From the NCBI RefSeq assembly GCF_001499735.1, contig NZ_LN848257.1, positions 2,958,101-3,022,100 on the forward strand: DNA of 64,000 nt, given 5' to 3'. The notes under the pieces are model-generated. The model was not told where the DNA came from and searched no databases. It was given only the letters and a program-made list of their open reading frames with translations. Position numbers and translations under genes: made by a program. Source of the DNA: Thiocapsa sp. KS1. GTDB lineage: Bacteria; Pseudomonadota; Gammaproteobacteria; Chromatiales; Chromatiaceae. Positions 26,753 to 36,352 of the stretch are shown here, in pieces. Position 1 is the stretch's first letter. Every line of letters starts with the position of its first letter.

Positions 26753-28054
26753 CTATTGGGCCTGAGCCCCGAGGCAGGTCTTGGTCACGGTGTTGAAGTT
26801 GCCGCACATGACCGGCGGGGTCCAATCGGCGGTCAAATCCTTCGAGCCTTCGAGGAAGTCGGACCAGGCGTCGCCGGGGACCTCTTCCTCGGTCGACCAG
26901 ACGACGGCGAACTGACCGTCTTCCTGGATCTCGCCGATCAGCACCGGTTTGGTGATGTGGTGGTTGGGCAGCATCTTGGCGGTCCCGCCCGTGAGGTTCT
27001 TGGTTTCCAGACCGATGATGGCGGCCTGTACCGCATCCGGGTCCGTGGTGCCGGCCTTCTCGACCGCCTGAACCCAGAGATCGAAGCCGATCTTGTGCGC
27101 CTCCATCGGGTCGTTGGTCACGCGCTTGTCGTTCTTGGTGAAGCCGTGCCAGGTCTCGATAAAGGTCGCGTTGGCAGGGTCGTCGACGCTCATGAAATAG
27201 TTCCAGGCAGCGAGATGGCCGACCAGCGGCTTGGTGTCGATGCCCGAGAGTTCTTCCTCGCCGACCGAGAAGGCGATGACCGGGATGTCCTCGGCGGAGA
27301 CGCCCTGATTGCCAAGCTCTTTATAAAAGGGCACGTTGGCGTCGCCGTTGATGGTCGAGACCACGGCGGTCTTCTTACCCTCGGAGCCGAATCGCTTGAT
27401 ATCGGAGACGATGGACTGCCAGTCGGAATGACCGAAGGGCGTGTAGTTGATCATGATGTCTTCCTCGGCGACCCCGTTCTGCTTGAGGTAGGCTTCGAGG
27501 ATCTTGTTGGTGGTGCGCGGATAGACATAGTCGGTGCCGGCGAGCACCCAGCGCTCGACACCCAGCTCGTTCTTGAGATAGTCGACCGCCGGGATCGCCT
27601 GCTGATTCGGCGCGGCACCCGTGTAGAAGACGTTTTTGGAGGACTCCTCGCCCTCGTATTGGACCGGGTAGAAAAGCAGTCCGTTGAGCTCCTCGAAGAC
27701 CGGCAGCACGGATTTGCGCGACACCGAGGTCCAGCAGCCGAAGACGACAGCAACCTTGTCTTTGGTCAGCAGCTCGCGCGCCTTCTCTGCAAACAGCGGC
27801 CAGTCCGAGGCCGGGTCGACTACAACCGCCTCGAGCTGCTTGCCCAGCAGGCCGCCTTTCTTGTTCTGCTCGTCCACCAACATCAGCACGGTGTCCTTCA
27901 GGGTCGTCTCGCTGATGGCCATGGTGCCCGACAGCGAGTGCAGGACCCCGACCTTGATGGTGTCGTCCGCGGCGTGGGCCATGGGCCCGGCGGCTAGGCT
28001 CAACGCCAGGCCCGTACCGAGCAAGATCGATTTGATCGGATCACGTCTAAGCAT
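26753..28054 (-). CDS. urtA: Urea ABC transporter substrate-binding protein UrtA
   Basis: A 433-residue periplasmic binding protein. The signal peptide LLGTGLALSLAAGPMAHAAD is cleaved near residue 28. The mature start DTIKVGVLHSLSGTMAISE, then FGCWTSVSRKSVLPVFEE and NGLLFYPVQYEGEESSKNVFY, are diagnostic of UrtA rather than the amino-acid binding LivJ. AGAGGAG lies 9 nt before the ATG at 28054. It is the first gene of urtABCDE; no urease genes are in the window. Such operons are usually induced by nitrogen limitation, but I saw no clear sigma-54 site upstream. Confidence 0.97.
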   Translation of the reverse strand: MLRRDPIKSILLGTGLALSLAAGPMAHAADDTIKVGVLHSLSGTMAISETTLKDTVLMLVDEQNKKGGLLGKQLEAVVVDPASDWPLFAEKARELLTKDKVAVVFGCWTSVSRKSVLPVFEELNGLLFYPVQYEGEESSKNVFYTGAAPNQQAIPAVDYLKNELGVERWVLAGTDYVYPRTTNKILEAYLKQNGVAEEDIMINYTPFGHSDWQSIVSDIKRFGSEGKKTAVVSTINGDANVPFYKELGNQGVSAEDIPVIAFSVGEEELSGIDTKPLVGHLAAWNYFMSVDDPANATFIETWHGFTKNDKRVTNDPMEAHKIGFDLWVQAVEKAGTTDPDAVQAAIIGLETKNLTGGTAKMLPNHHITKPVLIGEIQEDGQFAVVWSTEEEVPGDAWSDFLEGSKDLTADWTPPVMCGNFNTVTKTCLGAQAQ

Positions 28055-28337
28055 GCTTTGAGGCTCCTCTTTCGTCGTGGATCGCGTGGGTGTTGGATGC
28101 GAGGACGAGGACGTCCAGCCACGCCTACAGCAGAAAGCGAGCCAAGAGCGCCGCTCAGTGATTGGCGGCTCCTCGCGACGGCGAAGGCCGAAGAGCGCAC
28201 CGGAGCGGTGCAAACGACAGCTCGAATGGTGCGCCGAGGCTCGCTCGACGCCCCGAGATCGAACAATCTGGATCCGTTTGAAGATCTGTACTATCGTCGA
28301 GGCGCCAAGACCACATGAACGACCGAGGAGACGGAGA

Positions 28338-28784
28338 ATGCACACGCTTCTGCTCACCGCCGCTGCCATGCTTTTGGCCGGCAACGCGCTTGCCGCGGAC
28401 ATGGCTTCGCCGGACGAGGCCAAGACCATGTCTCAAAAGGCTCAGGCCGCCGTCAACACGATGGGGAGCGAGCAGGCCTTCGCGGTCTTCGCCGCGGCGG
28501 ACGGCGGCTTTCAGGATCGCGACCTCTATGTCTTCTGCATGGATATGGACGGGATCATGCTGTCGCACGCCGTCAAGCCCGAGCTGGTCGGCAAGAATCT
28601 GCTTGATTTCGACAAGTACGGCGACACGCTCTTCAAGAACATGATCGCCGTCGCGAGTAACTCGGGGGAGGGTTGGGTCGACTACAACTGGCCCTATCCC
28701 GGCACGGAGGAGATCCGAGAGAAGACCAGCTACGTGATGACGAACAACCAGGGTTTCTTCTGCGGGGTCGGCGCCTACAAATAG
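28338..28784 (+). CDS. Periplasmic single Cache-domain protein
   Basis: A 148-residue exported protein with signal peptide MHTLLLTAAAMLLAGNALAA. DLYVFCMDMDGIMLSHAVKPELVGKNLLDF and the following GWVDYNWPYPGT are the core of a single Cache (sCache_2-like) ligand-binding domain. There is no transmembrane output domain, so it would act as a free periplasmic binder. GAGGAGACGG gives a good ribosome binding site before ATG 28338. It is divergent from urtA, with 283 bp between them, suggesting a shared regulatory region; ligand unknown. Confidence 0.85.
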   Translation: MHTLLLTAAAMLLAGNALAADMASPDEAKTMSQKAQAAVNTMGSEQAFAVFAAADGGFQDRDLYVFCMDMDGIMLSHAVKPELVGKNLLDFDKYGDTLFKNMIAVASNSGEGWVDYNWPYPGTEEIREKTSYVMTNNQGFFCGVGAYK

Positions 28785-28802
28785 TGCAGACCCGACTCCG
28801 GT

Positions 28803-28827
28803 GACATGCCGCGCTCGGCGGCATGTC
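28803..28827. terminator. Hairpin between convergent genes
   Basis: Perfect 10-bp stem GACATGCCGC (28803-28812) and GCGGCATGTC (28818-28827) with a 5-nt loop. No T tract follows on the plus strand. It lies between the convergent Cache-protein and XRE regulator genes and may terminate either. Confidence 0.6.
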
Positions 28828-28831
28828 GCGT

Positions 28832-29167
28832 CTAGTCGGCGACGAAGCCGGACTGATCCGAAGCCACCTTGACGATCGTATCCTTGCCGCGCTCGTCGGC
28901 CTGCCGAAAGTACTCCACGAGCTGCCGCTCGCGAGCCGAGAGCGGGTCCTTGTCGTCGAGACACAAGAGGTAGGTCGGGGTCACGGTTCCGAGGGCGACC
29001 GCAAGCTCTTGAGCCTCTTCAAGTCCCATGCGCCGAATCCCCTGCTCGTAGTTGCTGATACGCGACTTGGAGAGGGAGTCGGTGCGGGCGGAGAGCTCGG
29101 ATAGGCTTAGTTTTTGGTCCTGGCGCGCTGCGCGCAGGCGTTGCCCGATGCGTTTTGTGAGATCCAT
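28832..29167 (-). CDS. XRE-family helix-turn-helix regulator
   Basis: A 111-residue protein. The N-terminal 65 residues (LRAARQDQKLSLSELSART then SKSRISNYEQGIRRMGLEEA) form a Cro/C1-type HTH. The rest is a short helical tail (SARERQLVEYFRQADERGKDTI) like those of small phage-type repressors. The target is unknown. It is transcribed toward the Cache-protein gene. Confidence 0.88.
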   Translation of the reverse strand: MDLTKRIGQRLRAARQDQKLSLSELSARTDSLSKSRISNYEQGIRRMGLEEAQELAVALGTVTPTYLLCLDDKDPLSARERQLVEYFRQADERGKDTIVKVASDQSGFVAD

Positions 29168-29333
29168 AGTTGTTGGGCTCTACTCACCTGGTGTCAGTGG
29201 TACACGGTTGGTTTTAGTTGTGTCCGGATCCATTTCGGATCAAGCACATTCGATCTGCGCTCGCGAGAACTCCACAAGGGGATGCGCCATCGACTGCTTT
29301 CGGTACGGTGCTCGGCAGCCGAAAACAGGGTCA

Positions 29334-30314
29334 TCATCCCAGATAAGCGTCCTCCCACTCTGCGACATCGCCCACGGTTTGAGGTTGCAATTCCACGACT
29401 CGGTCGGCAAACGCTCGATCGAGTGTTTTCATGAAGCACTTGGTCTGGGGCGACAGGAACTTCCCACGCCGCTGTACAATACCGTAGCTGCGCTTCGGGA
29501 AATACTGAGAAAGTGGGATTCTACTCAAGTTTTCGTCACCGGTCAGACAGACATCCGTCACGATCGAGATACCCAGCCCCAGCTCGACATACTTCTTGAT
29601 GACCTCCCAGCCGCCGGCCTCCAGCGTCACCCGGTATGCCAGGCTGTGTTGCTTGAACACCAGATCAACAAGCCGCCAAGTGCTCAGATGCCGCGGCGGC
29701 AGGATCAAACCGTACGGAGCGATCTCCTCGAGGGTCACCGACTCCTTGCCGGCAAGCGGATGATCCTTCGGCGTGATGAGCGTCGGCTGATAGGTGACGA
29801 ACGGGCGGTAGGTGATGTCGTCCGGCACATCCAGCATGGAGCCCACGGCGAGGTCCACCTGGTCGGCGCGCAACATGGCAAGCCCGTCGCGGCCGGTGAC
29901 GTTGTGCATCTTCAGCTCGATCCCTGGATACTGGTCGACAAAGGCCCGTACGGGATCCGGGAGGATGTAGAGGATGGTCGACTCGCCGGCAGCGATATTC
30001 AGGACGCCCCGATCGACACGGCCGCATTGCGTCGCAAAGGCCTCGTGCAGCTTGTCCATGCCCTCCACCAGCGGCTCGGCCATCTGGAACAGCAAATCGC
30101 CTTCCGGAGTGAGCTTGATCTTGGGACCCCGTCGCTCGAACAGGACCGTGCTGAACTCGCGCTCGAGCGCCTGAATCTGCAAGGACACGGTTGGCTGACT
30201 TAGAAAGATCTTTTCGGCAGCAGCACTGACACTGCCCGTGCGCGCTGCATGGCAGAAGGCCCGCAATTGCTTAAGCCGGTTCTGCTTATAGTGAATCTGG
30301 GATCCTGAGCCCAT
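29334..30314 (-). CDS. LysR-family transcriptional regulator (CysB-like length)
   Basis: A 326-residue LysR regulator. The winged HTH is in the first 70 residues (RAFCHAARTGSVSAAAEKIFLSQPTVS, FERRGPKIKLTPEG), followed by a periplasmic-binding-like effector domain (about 95-300). Length and the RLKQLRAFCHAART start resemble the CysB group, but the regulon cannot be read from the neighbourhood. ATG 30314 was chosen as it leaves a normal short N-terminus; ATG 30341 is possible. An AT-rich promoter region lies upstream. Confidence 0.9.
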   Translation of the reverse strand: MGSGSQIHYKQNRLKQLRAFCHAARTGSVSAAAEKIFLSQPTVSLQIQALEREFSTVLFERRGPKIKLTPEGDLLFQMAEPLVEGMDKLHEAFATQCGRVDRGVLNIAAGESTILYILPDPVRAFVDQYPGIELKMHNVTGRDGLAMLRADQVDLAVGSMLDVPDDITYRPFVTYQPTLITPKDHPLAGKESVTLEEIAPYGLILPPRHLSTWRLVDLVFKQHSLAYRVTLEAGGWEVIKKYVELGLGISIVTDVCLTGDENLSRIPLSQYFPKRSYGIVQRRGKFLSPQTKCFMKTLDRAFADRVVELQPQTVGDVAEWEDAYLG

Positions 30315-30789
30315 TGCGATTCCGATATTTAATGGTGGCAAAAACCTATACTATCCCAGCATTGGCATTGGAAGAAGCAATTATTTCAGCCCGACTTTCG
30401 GCAGACTCGCGCTCCACACCGTCACCGTGCTTGCGCGCCAGAAAGGGACGCGAACGACCGCTGGGACCACACTCGACAGGGTCGAGCGGGCCCGCGCGCG
30501 AAGCCCCGGACTCGGGCGCACCAAGGCGATGAAGGCAGAATGACCGTCGGGAAGGGCAGAGCGGTATCCGGAGCAGCCGCGGCGGCGGGAAACCCGGCAT
30601 CTAAGGGTGCTTGATCGGCCTGTCCGCGTGCAACGCGAGGAGAGATCGGCCGCGAATCCGCCGGGCTCGAAGCGTCGAATCCCTCGACAGCGCGCAGCTA
30701 CGGCCAAACCGGCTGCACACGGCTAAAGAGCCATTTTTCGACGTGCGGCGCACGCCGGTCTCGGTCGTCGGCGGCGACTTGAACCCGCC
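30315..30789. other. Intergenic region, no gene seen
   Basis: About 475 bp between the start of the LysR gene and the 3' end of tatC. The first 60 bp are AT-rich and probably hold the LysR promoter. The remainder is high-GC with short open frames lacking recognisable homology, ribosome binding sites or hairpins with T tracts. Confidence 0.6.
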
Positions 30790-32013
30790 TCAAGGCTCGT
30801 CGAGCTGATTGAGGATGTTGCGTGCCACCCGGCGTTGATCGGCATCGCCCTCCTCCAGAACCTCGTAGAGCACCGTGCGTGCCGCGAAGCTGCTACCGAG
30901 CTCGCGCAGTCGATTCGCGCGCCGAATCTTCTCCTCGACCGAATTGATCGCCGACGCGCCCTTGGGGATCGCGGTTTGAGCGGTCTGAACGGTGTCCGGC
31001 TCGGGATGCCGAGGCGCATCCAGGATCTCGTCGGCCTCGATCAGATCCAGCTCGGCCTCCATCTCGGACTCGCTCAAGGGTTGCCAGCGATCCGGGTCGT
31101 CGAAATGCGGATCCAGATCGCGCCCGATCTCCCGCGCGGCGACCGGCCTCCCGGGTCGCGGCGCAACACCGCTCGGGGTCGATCCGCCGGCCGGTCCTTC
31201 GGGACCCGACCGAACCGGGGAAACCGCGCTGCCCGATGCGTCGGGATCCGGGTCTTCGTCCTCCGCCTTCGCACGCTCGCGCACCAGCACCTTCGAGAAG
31301 ACGATCCCCAGCTCGAACAGCAACCACATGGGCACGGCCAGCAGCGTCTGGGAGATGACATCCGGGGGTGTCAACAGCATGCCGACAACGAAGGCGCCGA
31401 CAATCACGTACGGACGCACTCGGACGAGATCGGCCGGGGTGGTGATCCCGATGGCCACCAACAGGATCGTGGCGATCGGGATCTCGAAGGCGATCCCGAA
31501 GGCGAAGAAGAGAGCCAGCACGAAATCCAGATAGGCCGAGATGTCCGTCATCATCGCGACCCCGTCCGGCGTGGCGGCCGACAGGAAGGCAAAGATCAGG
31601 GGGAACACGAGAAGATACGCAAACGCGACGCCGATATAGAACAAGAGGATGCTCGAGATCAGCAGCGGCGTGGCCAAGCGCTTCTCGTGTCTGTACAGAC
31701 CGGGCGCGATGAACCCCCAAAACTGATAGAGCAGATAGGGCATCGACAGGAACACGGCGGCAATCAAGGCCAGCTTGAAGGGCGTCAGGAAGGGCGCGGC
31801 GACCTGCGTCGCGATCATGGTGTTGCCTTCCGGCAACTGTGCCATCAGAGGCGCCGCGACGAAGGTGTAGATCTCGTTTGCGAACGGGAAGAGCCCCAGA
31901 AATACGACGAAGATCGCGATCGACATGCGGATCAGTCGATCGCGCAGCTCGATCAGATGGGAGACGAAAGGTTGTTCGGCACCCGGATCGTCGGGCTGCA
32001 TCGCGGGGGGCAT
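30790..32013 (-). CDS. tatC: Sec-independent translocase TatC with FimV-like C-terminal extension
   Basis: A 407-residue protein. Residues 1-250 are a standard six-helix TatC, with [15 protein letters not shown] (the FxxHLxELRxR signature), [16 protein letters not shown] and [19 protein letters not shown]. TatC binds twin-arginine signal peptides. Unlike typical TatC (about 250 residues) it continues with a Pro/Asp-rich cytoplasmic linker (about 250-355). A final 48 residues ([41 protein letters not shown]) closely resemble the FimV C-terminal helical motif. It is the last gene of the his-tat run. Confidence 0.95.
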   Translation of the reverse strand: MPPAMQPDDPGAEQPFVSHLIELRDRLIRMSIAIFVVFLGLFPFANEIYTFVAAPLMAQLPEGNTMIATQVAAPFLTPFKLALIAAVFLSMPYLLYQFWGFIAPGLYRHEKRLATPLLISSILLFYIGVAFAYLLVFPLIFAFLSAATPDGVAMMTDISAYLDFVLALFFAFGIAFEIPIATILLVAIGITTPADLVRVRPYVIVGAFVVGMLLTPPDVISQTLLAVPMWLLFELGIVFSKVLVRERAKAEDEDPDPDASGSAVSPVRSGPEGPAGGSTPSGVAPRPGRPVAAREIGRDLDPHFDDPDRWQPLSESEMEAELDLIEADEILDAPRHPEPDTVQTAQTAIPKGASAINSVEEKIRRANRLRELGSSFAARTVLYEVLEEGDADQRRVARNILNQLDEP

Positions 32014-32119
32014 GGGTGATGTTCTCGTCGCAGGTTGAATGGCGGCTCGGCGGACGGACTGGACGAGCGATGCGTCGGCCTGCCCGGTGAGGGTCGATCA
32101 GGTCACCGTTACGGCGCAG

Positions 32120-32488
32120 TCAGCCCGCGGGGATATCTCTCTCCGCGGGCCGGGCGGCCGAGTTCGACTCCCCGAGCCCGGCGGATGTCTCGCCGGGTGT
32201 CGGAATGCGCCCCGCATCGATACCGGGAGGGGGCGTGTCGGCACGTTTCACCGGCTCTTCGAGGATGCTCTCGAGCGGAAGACTCCGCGCCTGCTTCTCG
32301 AGAATCTCCTTGAGCTCGTCGGCCTTGAGCTCGCGCCGGATCTCGTCCTGCACCGACGCCAGGGTGCGGCGAGCCCGCCCGAGCCAGAGTCCGGCGATGC
32401 GCGCAACCTTCGGCAGGCGCTCGGGACCGATGACGACAAGCGCCACGACACCGATTACGACAAGCTCCCAGAACCCTATGTCGAACAT
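32120..32488 (-). CDS. tatB: Twin-arginine translocase subunit TatB
   Basis: A 122-residue TatB with the N-terminal helix MFDIGFWELVVIGVVALVV carrying the conserved Glu8. IGPERLPKVAR and a long amphipathic helix follow, then a disordered Pro-rich tail. It partners TatC in signal-peptide recognition. It lies between tatA and tatC with normal spacing. Confidence 0.95.
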   Translation of the reverse strand: MFDIGFWELVVIGVVALVVIGPERLPKVARIAGLWLGRARRTLASVQDEIRRELKADELKEILEKQARSLPLESILEEPVKRADTPPPGIDAGRIPTPGETSAGLGESNSAARPAERDIPAG

Positions 32489-32524
32489 CGGTACCTCGGG
32501 CGTTCGCCTTGCTCAGTCAGCGCC

Positions 32525-32791
32525 TTAGGCGGATTTATCGGATGGCTTGACCGGCTCGCGCTTGGCTGCCCCGGCATCGCCGTCGGCGACCCGCTTTTCG
32601 GCGGTCTGCTCGACCATCTTGGCGTCCGCTTCCTGCTCGGCCCTCTCGCTTTCGGACATGGCGCTACGGAAGCCCTTGACTGCATTGCCCAGATCGGAGC
32701 CGATGCCTTTGAGTCGCTTGGTCCCGAACAGCAGCAGCACGATGGCCAGGATGATCAAAAGCTGCCAGATACTGATGCCACCAACGCCCAT
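32525..32791 (-). CDS. tatA: Twin-arginine translocase subunit TatA
   Basis: An 88-residue pore-forming subunit. [22 protein letters not shown] then [17 protein letters not shown] is the canonical TatA helix, FGTKRL hinge and amphipathic helix. An acidic-basic tail ends in KPSDKSA. It is transcribed after hisE with a 191-bp gap, which may hold an internal promoter. Confidence 0.96.
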   Translation of the reverse strand: MGVGGISIWQLLIILAIVLLLFGTKRLKGIGSDLGNAVKGFRSAMSESERAEQEADAKMVEQTAEKRVADGDAGAAKREPVKPSDKSA

Positions 32792-32982
32792 GTTTTCCTC
32801 CGTACCGTCGCGTCGGACGGTCGACTCGATTCAGTGGAGAGACCGACGGGAAACACCCCTTCGGCTGGATACTCGACGTCTTCGGCACCCATGACCTGCG
32901 GTGCCCGAAGCGCCGGGATCATACCGCAATCCGGTAAACGCGGTTAGTCCCGGCGACCCGCGGCCGGCCGGCCGCTCAAGGA

Positions 32983-33300
32983 TCAGGAGCCGCGCCCGGC
33001 CTTTTCGTCCAACCCCGAGAGCCCGAAACGCCGGTCCAGCTCCGCCAGGACGTCGGCCGGGCCGAGACCCTGCTGCGCGAGCAGAACCAGGGTATGAAAC
33101 CAGAGATCCGCGATCTCGTGCACGATCTTCTCCGGGACACCGTCCTTAGCCGCCATGACGGTCTCGGTCGCTTCCTCGCCGATCTTCTTCAAGATGGCGT
33201 CGAGTCCCTTCGCGTAGAGCCCCGCAACGTAGGAGCTTCCGGGATCCGCGCCTTTTCGCGATTCCAAAACATCCGACAACCGCTCGAGCAAGTCATTCAT
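32983..33300 (-). CDS. hisE: Phosphoribosyl-ATP pyrophosphatase HisE
   Basis: A 105-residue MazG-fold enzyme for the second step of histidine synthesis. [36 protein letters not shown] carries the EExxE metal site, and [14 protein letters not shown] the ExxD. It is a separate protein from HisI, as in many gammaproteobacteria other than enterics, 6 nt downstream of hisI. Confidence 0.96.
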   Translation of the reverse strand: MNDLLERLSDVLESRKGADPGSSYVAGLYAKGLDAILKKIGEEATETVMAAKDGVPEKIVHEIADLWFHTLVLLAQQGLGPADVLAELDRRFGLSGLDEKAGRGS

Positions 33301-33306
33301 CGCGTG

Positions 33307-33708
33307 TCACGCCTTGCCGTAAATGGCCTTTGGATCCTTCAGGACAGGCGCGACCTCGACCCAGCGCCCCGCTGCGTCGAGCTCACGGAAAAAGCAATTG
33401 TGGCGCCCGGTATGGCATGCGATCCCGCCCTTTTGCTCGACCTCCAAGAGAACCACGTCGGCGTCGCAGTCGATCCGGATGGCGTGCACCACCTGCTGAT
33501 GGCCCGACTCCTCGCCCTTGTGCCAGAGCCGCCCGCGCGAGCGCGACCAGTAGACCGCGTGCCCGGTCTCTCGCGTCAACCGCAGGGACTCGGGATTCAT
33601 CCAGGCCATCATCAGGATGGTCCCGGTCCCGTGCTCCTGCGCGATCGCCGGCACCAACCCCTGCGCATCCCATTTGACGGCATCGAGCCAGTCTTCAGTC
33701 ATGTTCAA
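33307..33708 (-). CDS. hisI: Phosphoribosyl-AMP cyclohydrolase HisI
   Basis: A 133-residue monofunctional cyclohydrolase for the third step of histidine synthesis. [15 protein letters not shown] and [11 protein letters not shown] hold the three cysteines and the aspartates that bind zinc and magnesium. [15 protein letters not shown] is also conserved. It lies directly after hisA, where hisF is usually found. Confidence 0.96.
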   Translation of the reverse strand: MNMTEDWLDAVKWDAQGLVPAIAQEHGTGTILMMAWMNPESLRLTRETGHAVYWSRSRGRLWHKGEESGHQQVVHAIRIDCDADVVLLEVEQKGGIACHTGRHNCFFRELDAAGRWVEVAPVLKDPKAIYGKA

Positions 33709-33772
33709 ATCTCCTCGCGGCTGTCCGCGTGACGACCACAGCCGGACCCTCGCCTGTTCAATCGCCTTGGCA

Positions 33773-34513
33773 TCAACGCGGACTCAAGCTGTCCGCGAGG
33801 CGCTGCCCCGCGGCAAAGTCGAGCGTACCTTCGTAGATGGCGCGCCCGGTGATGGCACCGATGATGCCGCAGCGCGCCACCTCGGCCAGCGCGCGGACGT
33901 CGTCGATGACGGTGATGCCGCCCGATGCGATTACCGGGATGCGGATCGCCCCGGCCAATGCCCGGGTCGCCTCCACGTTGGGGCCGTTCATCATGCCGTC
34001 GCGGCCGATATCCGTATAGATGATGGCCGCGACACCGGCGTCCTCGAACCGCTTTGCCAAATCCTCGGCCTGATGCTCGGTGACCTGCGCCCAGCCCTCG
34101 ATGGCGACCTGCCCGTCTTTCGCATCGAGCCCGACCATGATCTGCCCGGGAAAGGATCGACAGGCGCGCTCCACAAAGACCGGCTCCTTGACCGCCTGGG
34201 TCCCGATGATGCAGTAGGTCACCCCGGCGCTGAGATAGGCCTCGATGGTCGCCTCGTCGCGGATACCGCCACCGACCTGGATCGGCAGCTCGGGAAAGGT
34301 CTCGGCAATGCCGCGAATGGCCGAGCCGTTGACGGGCATGCCGGCAAAGGCGCCGTTGAGGTCGACCAGATGCAATCGGCGCGCACCTTCACCGACCCAG
34401 CGTGCCGCGGTGTCGACCGGATCGTCGGAGAAGACCGTCGCCTCGTCCATCCGACCTTGACGCAGGCGCACACAGCGGCCGTCCTTCAAATCGATCGCGG
34501 GAATCAGCAACAT
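33773..34513 (-). CDS. hisA: ProFAR isomerase HisA
   Basis: A 246-residue TIM-barrel isomerase for the fourth step of histidine synthesis. [20 protein letters not shown] contains the catalytic Asp. [18 protein letters not shown] and ASGGI are the phosphate-binding and second catalytic motifs. hisH and hisF, which normally flank hisA, are absent: the gaps on either side are 81 and 64 bp. Confidence 0.96.
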   Translation of the reverse strand: MLLIPAIDLKDGRCVRLRQGRMDEATVFSDDPVDTAARWVGEGARRLHLVDLNGAFAGMPVNGSAIRGIAETFPELPIQVGGGIRDEATIEAYLSAGVTYCIIGTQAVKEPVFVERACRSFPGQIMVGLDAKDGQVAIEGWAQVTEHQAEDLAKRFEDAGVAAIIYTDIGRDGMMNGPNVEATRALAGAIRIPVIASGGITVIDDVRALAEVARCGIIGAITGRAIYEGTLDFAAGQRLADSLSPR

Positions 34514-34594
34514 GGATCGGTCACTCGCTGTCGGATTTCGGATAGGCGCCTCCCTGCCGAGACATCAGGCAACGGCGAAGACGTGGTTCGAGAC

Positions 34595-35200
34595 TCAAAG
34601 CGCGCCCTTGGTGGACGGGGTGATCCCGGCCATCCGGGGATCCGGCTCCACGGCCATGCGCAAGGCACGCCCGAACGCCTTGAAGACGGTCTCGGCCTGG
34701 TGGTGCGCGTTGGTGCCGCGCAGATTGTCGATGTGCAGCGTCATGGCCGCGTGGTTCACCAGACCTTGGAAGAATTCGCGAAAGAGGTCGACATCGAAAC
34801 CGCCGATCATGGCGCGGGTGAAGTCGACGTTGAACTCAAGCCCCGGGCGACCGGACAGATCGACGACGACACGCGACAGGGCCTCGTCCAGCGGGACGTA
34901 GGCGTGACCATAGCGACGCAAGCCCTTCTTGTTCCCGAGCGCCTGCGCCAGCGCCTGACCGAGCGTGATGCCGATGTCCTCGACCGTGTGGTGGGCATCG
35001 ATATGGAGATCGCCCTCGGCCTGGATGTCGAGATCGATCAGCCCATGTCGCGCGACCTGATCGAGCATGTGGTCCAGGAAAGGCACACCGGTGTGCAGAT
35101 CCGAGCGCCCGGACCCGTCCAGATTCAGTGCGACCCGGATCCGGGTCTCCAAGGTGTTGCGCTCGACCCGGGCCTTACGCTGAGTGCTGTCGAGGGTCAT
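34595..35200 (-). CDS. hisB: Imidazoleglycerol-phosphate dehydratase HisB
   Basis: A 201-residue monofunctional dehydratase. The two manganese-binding HHxxE motifs are HHTVEDIG and [15 protein letters not shown], and [13 protein letters not shown] is conserved. There is no N-terminal phosphatase domain, as usual outside enterics. It is the first gene of the hisB-hisA-hisI-hisE-tatABC run; the 120 bp before it separate it from pyrD. Confidence 0.96.
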   Translation of the reverse strand: MTLDSTQRKARVERNTLETRIRVALNLDGSGRSDLHTGVPFLDHMLDQVARHGLIDLDIQAEGDLHIDAHHTVEDIGITLGQALAQALGNKKGLRRYGHAYVPLDEALSRVVVDLSGRPGLEFNVDFTRAMIGGFDVDLFREFFQGLVNHAAMTLHIDNLRGTNAHHQAETVFKAFGRALRMAVEPDPRMAGITPSTKGAL

Positions 35201-35320
35201 GTTGAAGCAGTGTCGTTGGCTCGCATGCCCGCATTAAACCATAGCCGATCCGGACCACATAAGGGCGGCACCCGCAAACACCGAGAAGCGACGAGTCAAA
35301 AAGTCCCGACAAGGCGAGGC

Positions 35321-36352
35321 TCAGCTCGACATCCCGCGCAGCAGCTCGCGCACGAATCCCGGCCCGCGGTAGATGAGTCCGCTGTAGATCTGCACGAGAT
35401 TCGCACCGGCCGCGAGCTTGGCCGATGCGCCCGCCGAGTCCATGACACCGCCGACACCGACGAGCACCGGGCTCGGGCCGACGGCCTGCCGGACCAAGCG
35501 CAGCAGGGTGGTACTGCGCTCCAGGATCGGTCGACCCGAGAGACCGCCGCTCATGCCCTCGGTGCTGCTTTGCAGCCCTTCGAAGCGGATGCTGGTGTTG
35601 GTCAGAATCAGGCCGGCACAGCCCGCATCCAGCGCCGCGCGGGCACAGTCGATCGCATCCTCGTCCGCAAGGTCCGGGGCGAGCTTGACCAACAAAGGCC
35701 TGGGTCGGGGGAGACGCTGATTGGGTCCCTGGATCGCCTCGATGATGCGCGTCACCTCCTCGACCCGCTGCAAATCCCGCAGACCGGGCGTGTTCGGACT
35801 CGAGATATTCACGACCACATAATCCGCGAGGTGGCCCACCCGCTCGAAACTGCGCCGGTAGTCGTCCGCCGCCTCCTCCGCCGGGGTGACCTTGGACTTG
35901 CCCAGGTTGACGCCGAGGGGGACCTGCAGAATGCCGCGATCGCGTAGTCGTTCCAGCCGGATCGCGGCCGCATCCGCGCCCCCATTGTTGAAACCCATCC
36001 GATTGATCAACGCCTCGTCCGCCGGCAGGCGAAAGAGCCGCGGCTTCGGGTTGCCGGGTTGTGCCTGCGCCGTGATGGTCCCGACCTCGATGAAGCCGAA
36101 ACCCAGCGCCTGCCAGGCCGGCACGGCGACGGCGTTCTTGTCCAGACCGGCTGCGAGTCCGATCGGGTTGGGGAAGTGGAGGCCCATCGTGTCGACGGCA
36201 TGTGCCGGCGCACGGGCAACGGCCTCCGCACCCAAACGGCCCGAGAACCAGCGCGACCATAAACCGAGCAGGGCTAGCGTCGAGTCGTGTGCGCGCTCGG
36301 CGTCGAACCGAAACAAAAGAGGGCGCGCGAAGCGCCAAAACCACCCGTTCAA
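35321..36352 (-). CDS. pyrD: Dihydroorotate dehydrogenase (quinone), class 2
   Basis: A 343-residue membrane-associated flavoprotein that oxidises dihydroorotate to orotate with quinone. PNPIGLAAGLDKNA, INRMGFNNGG and NISSPNTPGLRDLQ carry FMN and substrate contacts, with the class 2 catalytic serine in NISSPNT. The amphipathic N-terminus (WFWRFARPLLFRFDAERAH) is the membrane-binding part typical of class 2. Confidence 0.96.
   Translation of the reverse strand: MNGWFWRFARPLLFRFDAERAHDSTLALLGLWSRWFSGRLGAEAVARAPAHAVDTMGLHFPNPIGLAAGLDKNAVAVPAWQALGFGFIEVGTITAQAQPGNPKPRLFRLPADEALINRMGFNNGGADAAAIRLERLRDRGILQVPLGVNLGKSKVTPAEEAADDYRRSFERVGHLADYVVVNISSPNTPGLRDLQRVEEVTRIIEAIQGPNQRLPRPRPLLVKLAPDLADEDAIDCARAALDAGCAGLILTNTSIRFEGLQSSTEGMSGGLSGRPILERSTTLLRLVRQAVGPSPVLVGVGGVMDSAGASAKLAAGANLVQIYSGLIYRGPGFVRELLRGMSS

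Noticed and set aside
28055..28337. Sigma-54/NtrC promoter for urtA
   Set aside because: Expected from the biology of urea uptake, but no convincing GG-N10-GC element was found in the correct orientation.
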